A DNA stretch of 64,000 nt from Nostoc sp. UHCC 0870. GTDB taxonomy: Bacteria; Cyanobacteriota; Cyanobacteriia; Cyanobacteriales; Nostocaceae. The notes beneath the pieces are model-generated. The model ran no database searches. It saw nothing but the letters and a program-made list of their open reading frames with translations, and was not told where the DNA came from. Made by a program: the position numbers and the translations under genes. The first letter of the stretch is position 1, and each line of letters begins with the position of its first letter. This document shows positions 1 to 8,992 of the stretch, one piece after another. The DNA is taken from assembly GCF_022063185.1 (NCBI RefSeq), contig NZ_CP091913.1, forward strand, positions 3,732,001-3,796,000, in the 5' to 3' direction.

Positions 1-354
1 GATTTCGTCTGTGGGCATTAATTTTTCTAGCCATTTTTCCCGCAGGGGTCGAAAATCTTCCGCCTGTAGCCAGGCATTAAAGCGGGCGCGTAAGATATGG
101 GCTAGTTCATGGCAATCTTGAGTGACAGATACATTCGTGACTTGAATTCTATCCGCATCTAAACGGTAACTGTTACCCAGCTGTAAATAGCTAGCCTGCC
201 AACGGGTGTAGTAAACCGTAATTTCTGGACATGGCGGTAGTTTACCTGTGATTTCTGTGGAGGGGCGATCGCTTTCTTCGCCAATTTGCAGCGTGACGGT
301 AAACCCTTGCTCAAAACTACCGTCGCCAAATTTCAGCACTACTAACTTAGCCAT
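1..354 (-). CDS. CHAT-domain protein, N-terminal part (cut by window edge)
   Basis: I translated this frame by hand from the ATG whose complement lies at 352-354; it stays open to base 1 (about 118 codons). The start MAKLVVLKFGDGSFEQGF, followed by VTLQIGEESDRPS and a TGKLPP segment, is the usual opening of a cyanobacterial CHAT (caspase-like, HetF-associated) protein, in which a beta-rich N-terminal region precedes the peptidase domain. The catalytic His/Cys would lie beyond the window, so protease activity cannot be judged. The gene lies 102 bp downstream of the DUF1822 gene on the same strand, the common order sigma factor, TPR-CHAT, DUF1822, CHAT. Family assignment rests on the N-terminus only. 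Confidence 0.7.
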   Translation of the reverse strand, partial: MAKLVVLKFGDGSFEQGFTVTLQIGEESDRPSTEITGKLPPCPEITVYYTRWQASYLQLGNSYRLDADRIQVTNVSVTQDCHELAHILRARFNAWLQAEDFRPLREKWLEKLMPTDEI

Positions 355-456
355 GACCGTCGCTTTGCTCCGATTTACCCAATGGGGAGTAGGGAAATTT
401 CATTTTGATTGCTTCCTACCTATTCCCAACGATAATTATTTACACTGACCTAGTTA

Positions 457-1419
457 TTAGATCACAAAGTTTTCTTTAATACTCATATCATTGAATGTTA
501 CCTGAACGCTAAACTCCTCTTGGAGTTCACCACGAAACTGTAACTGAATGTAGTTATCTGCCCTTCTGGCTTGAGCTTCTAAAAATACTGCACCAGAATT
601 ATCTAACACTTTTAGTTGGACTCCAGTTGGTAAATACATTTGATTACCTGTGGAGTGGAGTTGCAGCCGAATACTAGTTTTTTCGTGAGATTCCGGGGAA
701 ATTTCCACAATCAACATCACTGGTTGATTGTCAATTTGAATGCCCAAGTCAATCAGTTTTGCTCTTCTAGTTACTGTTTCTGACTGCCCCTGTACTACCT
801 CTTGCACAGGACTACGAAAGGCATAACCTGGTCTTAATTCTGGTAAATTCCATAAGGATTCTACTGTTTGCCAACCAGCCTCAACTTGACCGACAAACCA
901 CTGGCTGAGATTGACCAGGGCATCTACTGGGGAAGTTCTTAATTGTGCCAGGCGATCGATTAGTGTTTCTATAGGTTGTATTTGAGTTAAAGCCAATGTT
1001 TCTGTTGCCACCTTTTTGACAAAACCCAATAATTGTGCTTCTTGGCAAGAGTCATCCACTTGCACAACGACATAACCTACTCTATCTTCCCAAGTTTCTG
1101 CGGGAATCGAGCATACTTGATTGGATGAAAGTACAGGACGGCATTCCAAACGACCTATTGAGGAAACCTCTAAATCAGCCACATTCGCGCAGAGTTGCAT
1201 AATTGGATTCCAACTGTCGCTAGCTGTCAAATTGGTAGGAATATCCATCATTTGTAAATAATCATTCACTACCCATACAGCTAAAGTATTCAGCCTGACT
1301 TGCTCGGCTTTTGCTGAAGTAGGCTGTTGGTTGGCAAACCGTTGGGCATTTGTACGAGCCGCTTGAGAAATCGGCAGCGTAATTGCGAAATCCTCTAGCT
1401 TGAATGTGTTGTTAGTCAT
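457..1419 (-). CDS. DUF1822 family protein
   Basis: The 320-residue protein begins MTNNTFKLEDFAITLPI and carries the hallmark AKAEQVRLNTLAVWVVNDYL segment near residues 35-55 of the cyanobacterial DUF1822 family. The rest is mostly beta-strand-like, with an EDRVGYVVVQ segment near residue 110 and a C-terminal region rich in alternating hydrophobic and charged residues. No signal peptide or membrane segment is visible, so it is probably cytoplasmic. No catalytic function is known for the family. In Nostocales it typically sits next to CHAT-domain proteases and sigma-like factors, as here, so a regulatory, substrate or scaffold role in that system is an inference. Confidence 0.8.
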   Translation of the reverse strand: MTNNTFKLEDFAITLPISQAARTNAQRFANQQPTSAKAEQVRLNTLAVWVVNDYLQMMDIPTNLTASDSWNPIMQLCANVADLEVSSIGRLECRPVLSSNQVCSIPAETWEDRVGYVVVQVDDSCQEAQLLGFVKKVATETLALTQIQPIETLIDRLAQLRTSPVDALVNLSQWFVGQVEAGWQTVESLWNLPELRPGYAFRSPVQEVVQGQSETVTRRAKLIDLGIQIDNQPVMLIVEISPESHEKTSIRLQLHSTGNQMYLPTGVQLKVLDNSGAVFLEAQARRADNYIQLQFRGELQEEFSVQVTFNDMSIKENFVI

Positions 1420-1565
1420 ATCTTTAATCCCCAGTGATCAATGCTGCTATGTACATATCATCCAAATTCACTCAATTTATGCCATAAAAACAATGAATTT
1501 TAGAGAAAAATTTCAGCATGGGGAGTAGAAAGTTTCTCTATATTACTAAAATCTCCACACCATAG

Positions 1566-2543
1566 CTACTCGTCAATTAACCATCCCCGTTGTATGCCGT
1601 ACTCAATTCCGCCAGTCCAGTCCATTGTGAGATGCTTACGCACCTTATGAAAGAGATGTTGAATGACGGTGGGATTAATGGGATTTTTGAGATATGTTTC
1701 TTCATATCTAAATTCTCGGTCAGTGTTTTTCTGCTGACGTAGTAAATAAATCTGGTCAACTTTATACTTCCGAAGATTGACATCACTACTCAGCTTAATC
1801 CACTCCATAACTACAACATACAGACTATTAGGATTTCTTGCTTTTAAGTCCTCTGCTGCTCTTGATGAGCCTTCCAGCATAGTTTTATCCAGATAAGTCT
1901 TACATTCAATTACCACAACTGGAATATCGAAAATGTGTGTTTCGGTATTCCCTGTAACTGTAACTTCTGAGTATTTTTCTGGTTCTTCCTTAAACAGTGG
2001 CAGTATTTCACCAGAATTTCGATCACGCTCTGGTGGAATCGCTGCTTCTAGTGATGCTTGAATGGTTGCTCCAATCACAAAATCATGATCTTTTTTCTCA
2101 ATACGTGCATACGGACGCTTCAGCATCTCAGAGTATTTTGGTGGGACAAAGAAAATATCTTTGAACGTGTGTGATTTGCCAATCAGAGCGTGTTCTCCAA
2201 AGTCTCTGACTAAATCTCTAAATAAGTAATAAAGAAATTCTTCTAATACGCTAGAGTGCAGGTTTGATCTAGAGTCAAATTTCTCAGCATATTTTTGTTG
2301 GTCAATAAAGTCTTTGTATGTAGAAAAAAGTGCTACTCTGTCAGCGATAATGGCGTTATCTTGCTCTGTAGATTGTGATGTAGGTCCAAGCAATTGAAGA
2401 TTTTCTGCCTGCCACTTATCATACTCACTTCTAATTTCACTGATATATTCTCTACTCTTATCATCTCTGTATTTTGTACGATGATTCTCCTTCTGTTCAA
2501 GATTAGATCCATGAACTAAAGGGTTTCTATCAGTTGTGGACAT
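1566..2543 (-). CDS. type II restriction endonuclease, Bpu10I-like family
   Basis: A 325-residue protein encoded directly after the cytosine methyltransferase and overlapping its 3' end by 28 bp. It has a plausible PD-(D/E)XK nuclease core: KDHDFVIGA (Asp152/Asp154), then FDIPVVVIECKTYLDK with Glu213-x-Lys215, the usual metal-binding and catalytic arrangement. The ECKTYLDKTMLEG segment and overall length resemble Bpu10I-type enzymes, which cut sites related to CCTNAGC, but that match is from memory and the recognition site cannot be read from the sequence. Bpu10I itself is a heterodimer; only one nuclease gene is present here. Expected role: cleave DNA not methylated by the partner enzyme. 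The overlap implies translational coupling, with the nuclease made after the methylase. Confidence 0.72.
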   Translation of the reverse strand: MSTTDRNPLVHGSNLEQKENHRTKYRDDKSREYISEIRSEYDKWQAENLQLLGPTSQSTEQDNAIIADRVALFSTYKDFIDQQKYAEKFDSRSNLHSSVLEEFLYYLFRDLVRDFGEHALIGKSHTFKDIFFVPPKYSEMLKRPYARIEKKDHDFVIGATIQASLEAAIPPERDRNSGEILPLFKEEPEKYSEVTVTGNTETHIFDIPVVVIECKTYLDKTMLEGSSRAAEDLKARNPNSLYVVVMEWIKLSSDVNLRKYKVDQIYLLRQQKNTDREFRYEETYLKNPINPTVIQHLFHKVRKHLTMDWTGGIEYGIQRGWLIDE

Positions 2544-3787
2544 AGCTCTAACTTTTCTTGAATATGCAGTGCAATTGACTTAGCAAGAACAGGTGGGACA
2601 GCATTACCAATTTGATTATACTGGCAAAGAAATTTCTCATCAAATCTCTTCTCTCGATGTAATAATTTGTGAGATACAACAGTTTTTTTTCCTAGAAAAC
2701 GATAAGTGTCAGGAAAAGATTGAATGCGTGCGCCTTCGCGGGCTGTCAAATTACGATGCTGAAAAGGATGAATGAAATTAGCATAAAATGATGCTGCTAT
2801 TGTGTGTGATGGTTTATAAGGATTCAGTCGGCGGTTGTTCTGGTCGTAATTTATCTCTGATAGTTCTCCATTGCCACCTCGTCGTTTAGCCCTATGTTCT
2901 TTTGGTGCATCTGAACTAGATTCACCCCATTTAATATGTTTAAAACGTTCTACCAGTCTCTTAGAATGATCCATTGCAACATGGTTATAAAGTATGTTAC
3001 TTCCATTTCTGATCCATCTCTGATAGTTATTATAAGGTTCTGAAATATATGGTTGTTCTTCTTCTCCCTCACAAGCATTAAGTGATGGTAAATCTGATAT
3101 CGCATCCCACAAACTAAGAGAAGGAAGTAAAGCATTATTTTCAAATACTGATAATTGATACCTACGAATATTTAATAAATTTAGAGAATGAGTTTTTGGT
3201 GGAACACCTAGTTCTTGTCCCTGTTTATTTCCAACAATAAATATACGTTCTCTATTTTGTGGTACACCATATTCAGCAGCATTTAGCAACCATATTTCTA
3301 CAAAATATCCAAGATTTTCAAAGGTTTCTTTTATAATATCTATTACCTTTCTATCTTCTGTATTTTTTCGGGAAAGTAAGCCTTTTACATTCTCCATTAC
3401 AAATGCTTTGGGTTCAAGAAAATCAATCCATTGAGCAAAATTAATGAATAGAGTATTTCTAGGATCTTTAGGATCTTTTGCGGCTGGTCCGGCAATACTA
3501 AAACCTTGACATGGAGGTCCACCCATAACAATATCGGGTTTTAGTATACATATCTCTTTCACGCTGCTTGCAGAATTAAAATCACGAATATCATGTTGAA
3601 TAACTGTCATTTCAGGGTGGTTATAGCGGAGCGTATCACAAGCCCAAGCATCGATATCAATGGATAGAGGAACAGAAAACCCTGCCATCTCAAAACCTAA
3701 ACTAAAGCCACCACATCCAGCAAACAAATCAATAGCTACAGGTTGCGACTTGAACATAAACTCTTGCTTGAACTGGGTTTTTCCCAT
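2516..3787 (-). CDS. DNA (cytosine-5-)-methyltransferase
   Basis: The 423-residue protein contains the ordered motifs of C5-cytosine methyltransferases: motif I (DLFAGCGGFSLGFE, residues 20-33, SAM binding), motif IV (GGPPCQGFS, catalytic Cys93), motif VI (MENVKG, Glu132), motif VIII (QNRERIFIVG, around 177-186) and motif X (QIGNAVPP near the C-terminus). The target-recognition region lies roughly between residues 250 and 340 and includes a basic stretch, KEHRAKRRGG. It methylates cytosine in the recognition site of the nuclease encoded immediately downstream. The two genes form a compact restriction-modification module between a TPR-CHAT gene and a DUF1822 gene that normally neighbour each other, which suggests insertion by horizontal transfer. 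The 100 bp upstream (3788-3887) must hold its own promoter unless it is read from the CHAT gene. Confidence 0.95.
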   Translation of the reverse strand: MGKTQFKQEFMFKSQPVAIDLFAGCGGFSLGFEMAGFSVPLSIDIDAWACDTLRYNHPEMTVIQHDIRDFNSASSVKEICILKPDIVMGGPPCQGFSIAGPAAKDPKDPRNTLFINFAQWIDFLEPKAFVMENVKGLLSRKNTEDRKVIDIIKETFENLGYFVEIWLLNAAEYGVPQNRERIFIVGNKQGQELGVPPKTHSLNLLNIRRYQLSVFENNALLPSLSLWDAISDLPSLNACEGEEEQPYISEPYNNYQRWIRNGSNILYNHVAMDHSKRLVERFKHIKWGESSSDAPKEHRAKRRGGNGELSEINYDQNNRRLNPYKPSHTIAASFYANFIHPFQHRNLTAREGARIQSFPDTYRFLGKKTVVSHKLLHREKRFDEKFLCQYNQIGNAVPPVLAKSIALHIQEKLELCPQLIETL

Positions 3788-3887
3788 TACAAAAATCTTG
3801 ACACTTATAGTTTTATGACTCTGGATAAAGCATGATAACAGATTAGATTAAGTTGTGGGTTACTACTCTCTGTTCGCAATTCCCCAA

Positions 3888-6629
3888 TTACAGCCAATTG
3901 CCAATTAACACATAGGCCGACCAAAAACTGGGGGCTTGGTAGTTGGGATGGTGCAGTAGTTTTAGTTGGGCTAGCTGGAGAACTTCAGCTTTAGTCATTT
4001 TGCCATTTTTGAGTTCCCGATAAAATTCACCTACAAAAAAGGCTGTTGATTCATCATCAATTTGCCATAGAGAGGCTACAGTGCTACGTGCGCCGGCTCT
4101 GACTGCTGCTCCTGCTAAACCGAGGGCGGCGCGGTTGTCTCCGGTTGCTGTTTGACAGGCACTTAACACTAATAGTTCTATTGCTCCTGGTCGGGTTTGA
4201 TCTCGGTTGCGTAGGAGGTCATCAAATTCTTTGACGTAAATTTGACGGTCGTTTGCCAAAATATAGGTTTCGTCGGCAATGGAACTAAACTGACCATGAG
4301 TAGCTAAATGCACAACGTTGAATGAAGCACTACTGACCTCTTTTTGTAGGGCTTGGCTGGTGAACTGCTGATCTAAGAGGCTCTTGGTTGAGACTCCAGC
4401 ACTAGCAATGAGGTTTACTTCTGATTGGACTGCTGGTAAGGGTGAATAATTAGGAAAACCTTCAGGTGGTTGAGTTAGTCCAGCAGTTAAGGCTCTTAGC
4501 TGCTGCCGTTCTAGGGGTTTGGGGTCAAGTAGTTGTAGACCGACACTGAGAGCGATCGCATATTTTTCGATTAAATATTTCTGCCCGTCGTAAAGAGCCG
4601 CCATTGGTAAGTTACGTAATGCGCCATCTAGTACAAACACTAGGGTCTTGACTCCACTAGCCGCTAATTCTGACTCAATGGGTTTGAGCAACCAGTTATA
4701 AACTTTTTGTGATTGGTCTTTAATAGCTTTGGTAGCTGTGGGATTAACCAGATTTTTTCTTAGTTCTGAGAGAACTTTGTCTACTTCTGGTTGATTAACG
4801 TTGGTAGTGTAATGCTTGAGGGGTTGTTTAGGAATTTTGACAATTACTTGTAAACTGTGCGGCAAAATAATTGGGTAAAGGATAGCCGTAGTGGGGTTAT
4901 CTTTGTCTACTACTTGATCAATTAGTACACTCTCACCTTGTAAACAAGCTTCCCTAAAAAAGTTATCTAATTCTGCCAACTGTAAAGCCTCAATCCTTTG
5001 GCGAGCTTTATCTAGAGTTTTTTGATCTATTTCTCCCGATTGGGACTTTAACAATAACTCGACCGATTCGCGATAGATAGGTTCTACACTGTCACGAAAG
5101 TTAAATTGTACGTCTTGATGAACAGCCACTAAGTCGCCTCTAAGAGACTTAAGTGTGTCTACTGCTGCATCATAGGCAGCGATCGCACTAGATATATTTT
5201 TTTGCGCCCACAGCAATCTCCCTAACTGCCACTCCAACCGATAGATAATATCTGGAGCATTGCTACTCTGTGCCAGAATTAATCCTTGCTGAGTAAGACT
5301 TTGCGCTTCTTGCCATTGCTGGTTGTTCTCGTACAAATGCCCCAAACTTAACAACCCATAAGCTTCGGCTGGTTTATCCCCCAAACTTCGGGCTTGTTTG
5401 ACGGTATTAGCTAAAAGTTGAGCAATTTGTTGGGCATTGGGGGATAAGGTAGAATTTTCTGCCTCCTGTGTCCTACCCAATTTCATCAAACTTTCGGCAT
5501 AGTTAATCTGAGCATAAATGGCAGCCCGACTAGTGGAGAGTTGGTTAAGTTGGGGTTGAATTAAGGGGATGAGATTTTTTGCCTCTGACAATTGTTGAGT
5601 GTCAATTAGCAGGCTGAGTTGATTGAGTTGGGCTTGAATTTTGGTGAGAGGTGAGGCAGATTTGGTTACACTTTGTTGATAATAGTCAATTGCTTGTGCT
5701 AGTTGCTGTTTAGCTCGTGCTTTGTCACCTAAATTTAATAAATTGGCTCGTGCATTATTGCCTAGACTTAATAAACTAGCTCCCATCTGTGCAGGCAATT
5801 GCAGACGTTCGGTAATTGCTAGACTTTGCTCTAAAACAGTGCGAGATTTGGCTAAATCGCCGATTACCATTAATGTATCACCGAGCGATCGCAATCCCAC
5901 GGCTTTTTCTACAGAATCTGGTTGTGCTTGTAATTTTTGATTGACTGCTAGTAAAGTCTGTACCGCCCGCCGATAAAAGCCTTTGTTACGCCAGGCTTGG
6001 GCTTGATTAATTTGCGATCGCACTTCGCCCGCTTGATTCTTGGTTTGTTGGTAAATCTCTGCGGTTTTTTGCCAAGTAGCTAAGGCTGCTTCTGGTTTGC
6101 CCATTGCCAATTGCAAACGACCTTGAATATCAAGTGTTTGAGCTAATATTTGCAAGTTTTGCTCATTTTTTTGGGCTGGGATTAATTCCAAACTGGTTTT
6201 AATGGCTGCCTCTGCTGCTGGCCAGTTGCCAAGTTGTTGGTAAGCTAAGGACAAGTTACTATAAATAGCAGCTAATTTAAGACTATCATCCTGCTGCTTA
6301 TATACCTGCGTTGCCTGTTGCAATACTTCCACCGCTTCCGCAAAACGCCCAGCATCGTATAAAGATTTACCTTGTTCTATTAATAAGCCGCGCTCAGAAT
6401 TTACCAATCTCGGCGCATTCAAAGGCTGATCAGTTACCGTCTTCAGTTCTCCTCTGTCTGTATTTACAGAGTTGATTGCCAGTACAGGTAAATTGATTGT
6501 CAATACCAAAGCTACGAGAAAGTATACAAGTAAACTGAGTTTTATTTTCTGCTTTTTACCTGGGAAATAACGACAAAAGATCCTAACTAAGTGATTCATA
6601 ATTATGGCAACCAGCAGATAAAAACCCAT
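3888..6629 (-). CDS. TPR-repeat CHAT-domain protease-like protein
   Basis: The 913-residue protein has an N-terminal hydrophobic segment (about 30-52, LSLLVYFLVALVLTINLPVL) acting as a signal or membrane anchor, then a long array of tetratricopeptide-type helical repeats (about 80-480) and a C-terminal CHAT domain (about 640-913). The CHAT catalytic pair is visible: HLATHG near residue 777 and LSACQT with Cys near 824; the domain ends with a WSAYVLIGNW motif typical of the family. CHAT proteins are caspase-fold cysteine proteases. TPR repeats probably sense or recruit the substrate. It lies 78 bp downstream of a sigma-70-like gene, so the pair is likely co-transcribed. Another in-frame ATG lies ten codons downstream (6599); neither start has a strong ribosome-binding site. 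Confidence 0.88.
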   Translation of the reverse strand: MGFYLLVAIIMNHLVRIFCRYFPGKKQKIKLSLLVYFLVALVLTINLPVLAINSVNTDRGELKTVTDQPLNAPRLVNSERGLLIEQGKSLYDAGRFAEAVEVLQQATQVYKQQDDSLKLAAIYSNLSLAYQQLGNWPAAEAAIKTSLELIPAQKNEQNLQILAQTLDIQGRLQLAMGKPEAALATWQKTAEIYQQTKNQAGEVRSQINQAQAWRNKGFYRRAVQTLLAVNQKLQAQPDSVEKAVGLRSLGDTLMVIGDLAKSRTVLEQSLAITERLQLPAQMGASLLSLGNNARANLLNLGDKARAKQQLAQAIDYYQQSVTKSASPLTKIQAQLNQLSLLIDTQQLSEAKNLIPLIQPQLNQLSTSRAAIYAQINYAESLMKLGRTQEAENSTLSPNAQQIAQLLANTVKQARSLGDKPAEAYGLLSLGHLYENNQQWQEAQSLTQQGLILAQSSNAPDIIYRLEWQLGRLLWAQKNISSAIAAYDAAVDTLKSLRGDLVAVHQDVQFNFRDSVEPIYRESVELLLKSQSGEIDQKTLDKARQRIEALQLAELDNFFREACLQGESVLIDQVVDKDNPTTAILYPIILPHSLQVIVKIPKQPLKHYTTNVNQPEVDKVLSELRKNLVNPTATKAIKDQSQKVYNWLLKPIESELAASGVKTLVFVLDGALRNLPMAALYDGQKYLIEKYAIALSVGLQLLDPKPLERQQLRALTAGLTQPPEGFPNYSPLPAVQSEVNLIASAGVSTKSLLDQQFTSQALQKEVSSASFNVVHLATHGQFSSIADETYILANDRQIYVKEFDDLLRNRDQTRPGAIELLVLSACQTATGDNRAALGLAGAAVRAGARSTVASLWQIDDESTAFFVGEFYRELKNGKMTKAEVLQLAQLKLLHHPNYQAPSFWSAYVLIGNWL

Positions 6630-6707
6630 GACAGGGCTTCAAGAATTTTACGGGAATTAGGTAGTCAATAGCTAGCTCAATGGCGATCGCTCAACCTCAG
6701 TAACCTC

Positions 6708-7361
6708 TTATTCGATCAAACCCTCTGATTCAGCAAATTTACGTAATCGTGGTAGACATTGACGCTGATAAAAGCTGCTTAAGGTGGGAATTGGTAGCCC
6801 AAATTCCTCAGACAATTCTTTCCAACTCACTTCCGGTGGTAGACGTTTGAGAATTAATACCTGACAGTTTACCTCTGGACGACCTTTAACGTGAGTAGTC
6901 TCTAATTCTCCAGTAGGATCTGTTTTGATCCAAGTTTCTAACTCATCTAAAATTGGTGGTGGTTCAGGGATAGCGGCTAAATTTTCTACAGGGTCAATAA
7001 TATCACCATTTCCACCTGATGTAGACTGACGAACACGCAAAGGAACTGTTGTTGCTTGTTCTTTATTTTGGTTGATATAAAAGTCTTGTAATCTGCGTTT
7101 TAAGTAAGCATTTAACCAAGTAACAACAGTACCATAGATAGGATCGTATTTTTGCCCTGTCAGACCTTCGCAAATGTTCCGGCAGAAGTATAACCAAGTT
7201 TGTTGTAGTGCATCTTGATAGTATGGGCTATTTTCCCGCCAAAGTTTCTTGGAACTGAGGCGAATAATTTGCGTGAGCAACTTCTGACGTTGGGGACTTC
7301 CAGGAGGGTGTCCACAGACTTGGGAAACTATGTTACGTAGCTGTTCATCAAATTCAACCAT
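6708..7361 (-). CDS. sigma-70 family-like RNA polymerase sigma factor
   Basis: A 217-residue protein with a short region-2-like block (DALQQTWLYFC and VVTWLNAYLKRRLQDF, about residues 47-95) and a C-terminal region-4-like helix-turn-helix (VSWKELSEEFGLPIPTLSSFYQR, about 178-200). This resembles the cyanobacterial sigma-like proteins found beside CHAT and DUF1822 genes. It lacks a full region 1.2/3, as alternative sigma factors do. Expected role is redirecting RNA polymerase to a small regulon, perhaps under control of the neighbouring protease, by analogy with systems in which proteolysis frees a sigma factor. That regulatory link is inference. Its promoter should lie in 7362-7536, where I see no clear box. 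Confidence 0.8.
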   Translation of the reverse strand: MVEFDEQLRNIVSQVCGHPPGSPQRQKLLTQIIRLSSKKLWRENSPYYQDALQQTWLYFCRNICEGLTGQKYDPIYGTVVTWLNAYLKRRLQDFYINQNKEQATTVPLRVRQSTSGGNGDIIDPVENLAAIPEPPPILDELETWIKTDPTGELETTHVKGRPEVNCQVLILKRLPPEVSWKELSEEFGLPIPTLSSFYQRQCLPRLRKFAESEGLIE

Positions 7362-7536
7362 GATTACTAGGACAAAAAAGGCAAGAGTTTATAAGGAGCA
7401 GCAAGAATATATTATTACTACCTGCTGTCATCCTCAAATAATTTCTCTTGCCTGAGAATAATTATCGCTATCATTTAAACCTATGCAAAATTCACCGTTA
7501 AAGATATTTTGGTAAGCGTAGGGTATTTCTTGAAGC

Positions 7537-8910
7537 CTACATACCGAGCCAAGAGAAGAAAGTTTCCCACCACGAAATGGTGAGATTACCAACGCTCAAC
7601 TGCATTTTGCGCCGGATATCTTGGATGTTCCAGTTGGTAAGTTTGGCGAGGGTTTGGGCTTCTTGTTCAAAACGTTTTGGTAAAGAGCGTCTGTATTCTT
7701 TACCCGCTTGACATTTCACTTCCCCAGTGAAGGGATGTTGTAAAATATATCGCCCTTGGAAAGATTCCCGGTTAGAAGTGTCTTGGAACATTAGGTCTTC
7801 GGGGAACTTGTCGCGGGTGTAGCGGACGTGCAAACGAGAGATAAAGACGTTACTGGTGGGAAAGGGGCGACGAAAGCCAGGGGATATTGATGTATCACTG
7901 GGGGAATTACCATCTAGCCAAAACACACCTGCTTGCTTGAGTTCATCGGGTGTTAAGGGTTCAGCCGCACAGGGGTCGCAATTACTCATATCCCAGGCAT
8001 ATTCTAAAAAGGCGACTCTCTTACCTTCCTTGGTGTAAGCTGTTTCAAATGTAGATTTGTAGAAGTCGCCAAATTCCTGTTTGACAAATATAGGAATGTT
8101 GACGTTAGAGGGAACTTTCACAGTCCGGTAGTTGGTGATTTCAGCTTGTCCCTTGGGTGAGAGGACGTAGACAATTAAATCTTGCTCGGTTGTGGCGTTA
8201 ATCATCCCCAAGCGAATCGGTAACATAAACTTGGGTGATTGGTAAGAGATTTGTAGGGGACGCAGAAACTCGTAACCAGATTTTTCAAATTTATCGAGGT
8301 TGATTTTGGCTACAAAAAACTTCATTGAGGAGCGAATGTAGGGCTTAAGTAACTGTCTTGCGCCTCTGGGAATTTTGTAACCATTGCGATTGAGCCAAGT
8401 TTCTAAACCACCAGATTCTTTAGCACTCAAAACGACAATATCGTATTCACCTACATTAAAACGTGCTTCAACCGTCACACCTAAACTGCGATCGCGTCTT
8501 GCACTTTGTGCTTCATTAACTGGGGCTGAGGGTACTGCTAAAAATACATCTCCTCTGCGTGCATATGGGACGCAGGGGTTTTCATCAAAATACTCTACTA
8601 AACGCGGTGCGCTAAAAGCGTCCAATCGTTCAATAACTTTAGGGTCAGCAACACGCACCTGCTCTTTTTGAATGACTGTAGGGACAGGAACAACCATTGC
8701 AAAATCTTTGACTTCCCCTTGGTAGTCATTAGCCATAGTCAAAACAGTGCGATCGCCATCTCTAGCAATCACTACCTGAGAAGCTTTGTTATATAGTTTT
8801 GTATCAGCTTTCGCTACATAAAAGCCACAAAATGCCAAAGCCGTAGGTGCAAAGCACAATACAGAAAGGAATACTGATAACAATGGAATAATAAATCGAA
8901 AATGACGCAT
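7537..8910 (-). CDS. DUF2330 domain-containing exported protein
   Basis: 457 residues with a clear signal peptide (basic MRHFR, hydrophobic 7-22, ending near APTALAF) followed by CGFYVAKADTKLYNKASQVVIARDG, the opening of DUF2330 proteins. A further conserved region, FAMVVPVPTVIQKEQV, and a DNCDPCAAEPL-type cysteine cluster (SNCDPCAAEPLTPDEL) around residue 310 fit the family. The C-terminus carries a short hydrophobic aromatic stretch (ISWWETFFSWLG). Function of DUF2330 is unknown; it is an exported or cell-surface protein. It sits alone between the sigma-like gene and the RnfD-like gene on the same strand. Confidence 0.88.
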   Translation of the reverse strand: MRHFRFIIPLLSVFLSVLCFAPTALAFCGFYVAKADTKLYNKASQVVIARDGDRTVLTMANDYQGEVKDFAMVVPVPTVIQKEQVRVADPKVIERLDAFSAPRLVEYFDENPCVPYARRGDVFLAVPSAPVNEAQSARRDRSLGVTVEARFNVGEYDIVVLSAKESGGLETWLNRNGYKIPRGARQLLKPYIRSSMKFFVAKINLDKFEKSGYEFLRPLQISYQSPKFMLPIRLGMINATTEQDLIVYVLSPKGQAEITNYRTVKVPSNVNIPIFVKQEFGDFYKSTFETAYTKEGKRVAFLEYAWDMSNCDPCAAEPLTPDELKQAGVFWLDGNSPSDTSISPGFRRPFPTSNVFISRLHVRYTRDKFPEDLMFQDTSNRESFQGRYILQHPFTGEVKCQAGKEYRRSLPKRFEQEAQTLAKLTNWNIQDIRRKMQLSVGNLTISWWETFFSWLGM

Positions 8911-8955
8911 TAATTTATACCTTCTAAAGAAATTAACTTACTGTCTACCTTGTCT

Positions 8956-8992
8956 CCCCCTACACCCCTACACCCCTACACCCCTACACCCT
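8956..8992. repeat. STRR, heptamer CCCCTACA
   Basis: About five tandem copies of a CCCCTAC-type heptamer. The array overlaps the 3' end of the downstream minus-strand RnfD-like gene, so the last codons and the stop codon of that gene are read from repeat sequence. The same heptamer recurs at 10836-10873 (as CCCCTAT), 41486-41573 and 60474-60557. Confidence 0.95.

Noticed and set aside
8384..8671. Plus-strand open frame within the DUF2330 gene
   Set aside because: The minus-strand DUF2330 protein with signal peptide explains this segment.
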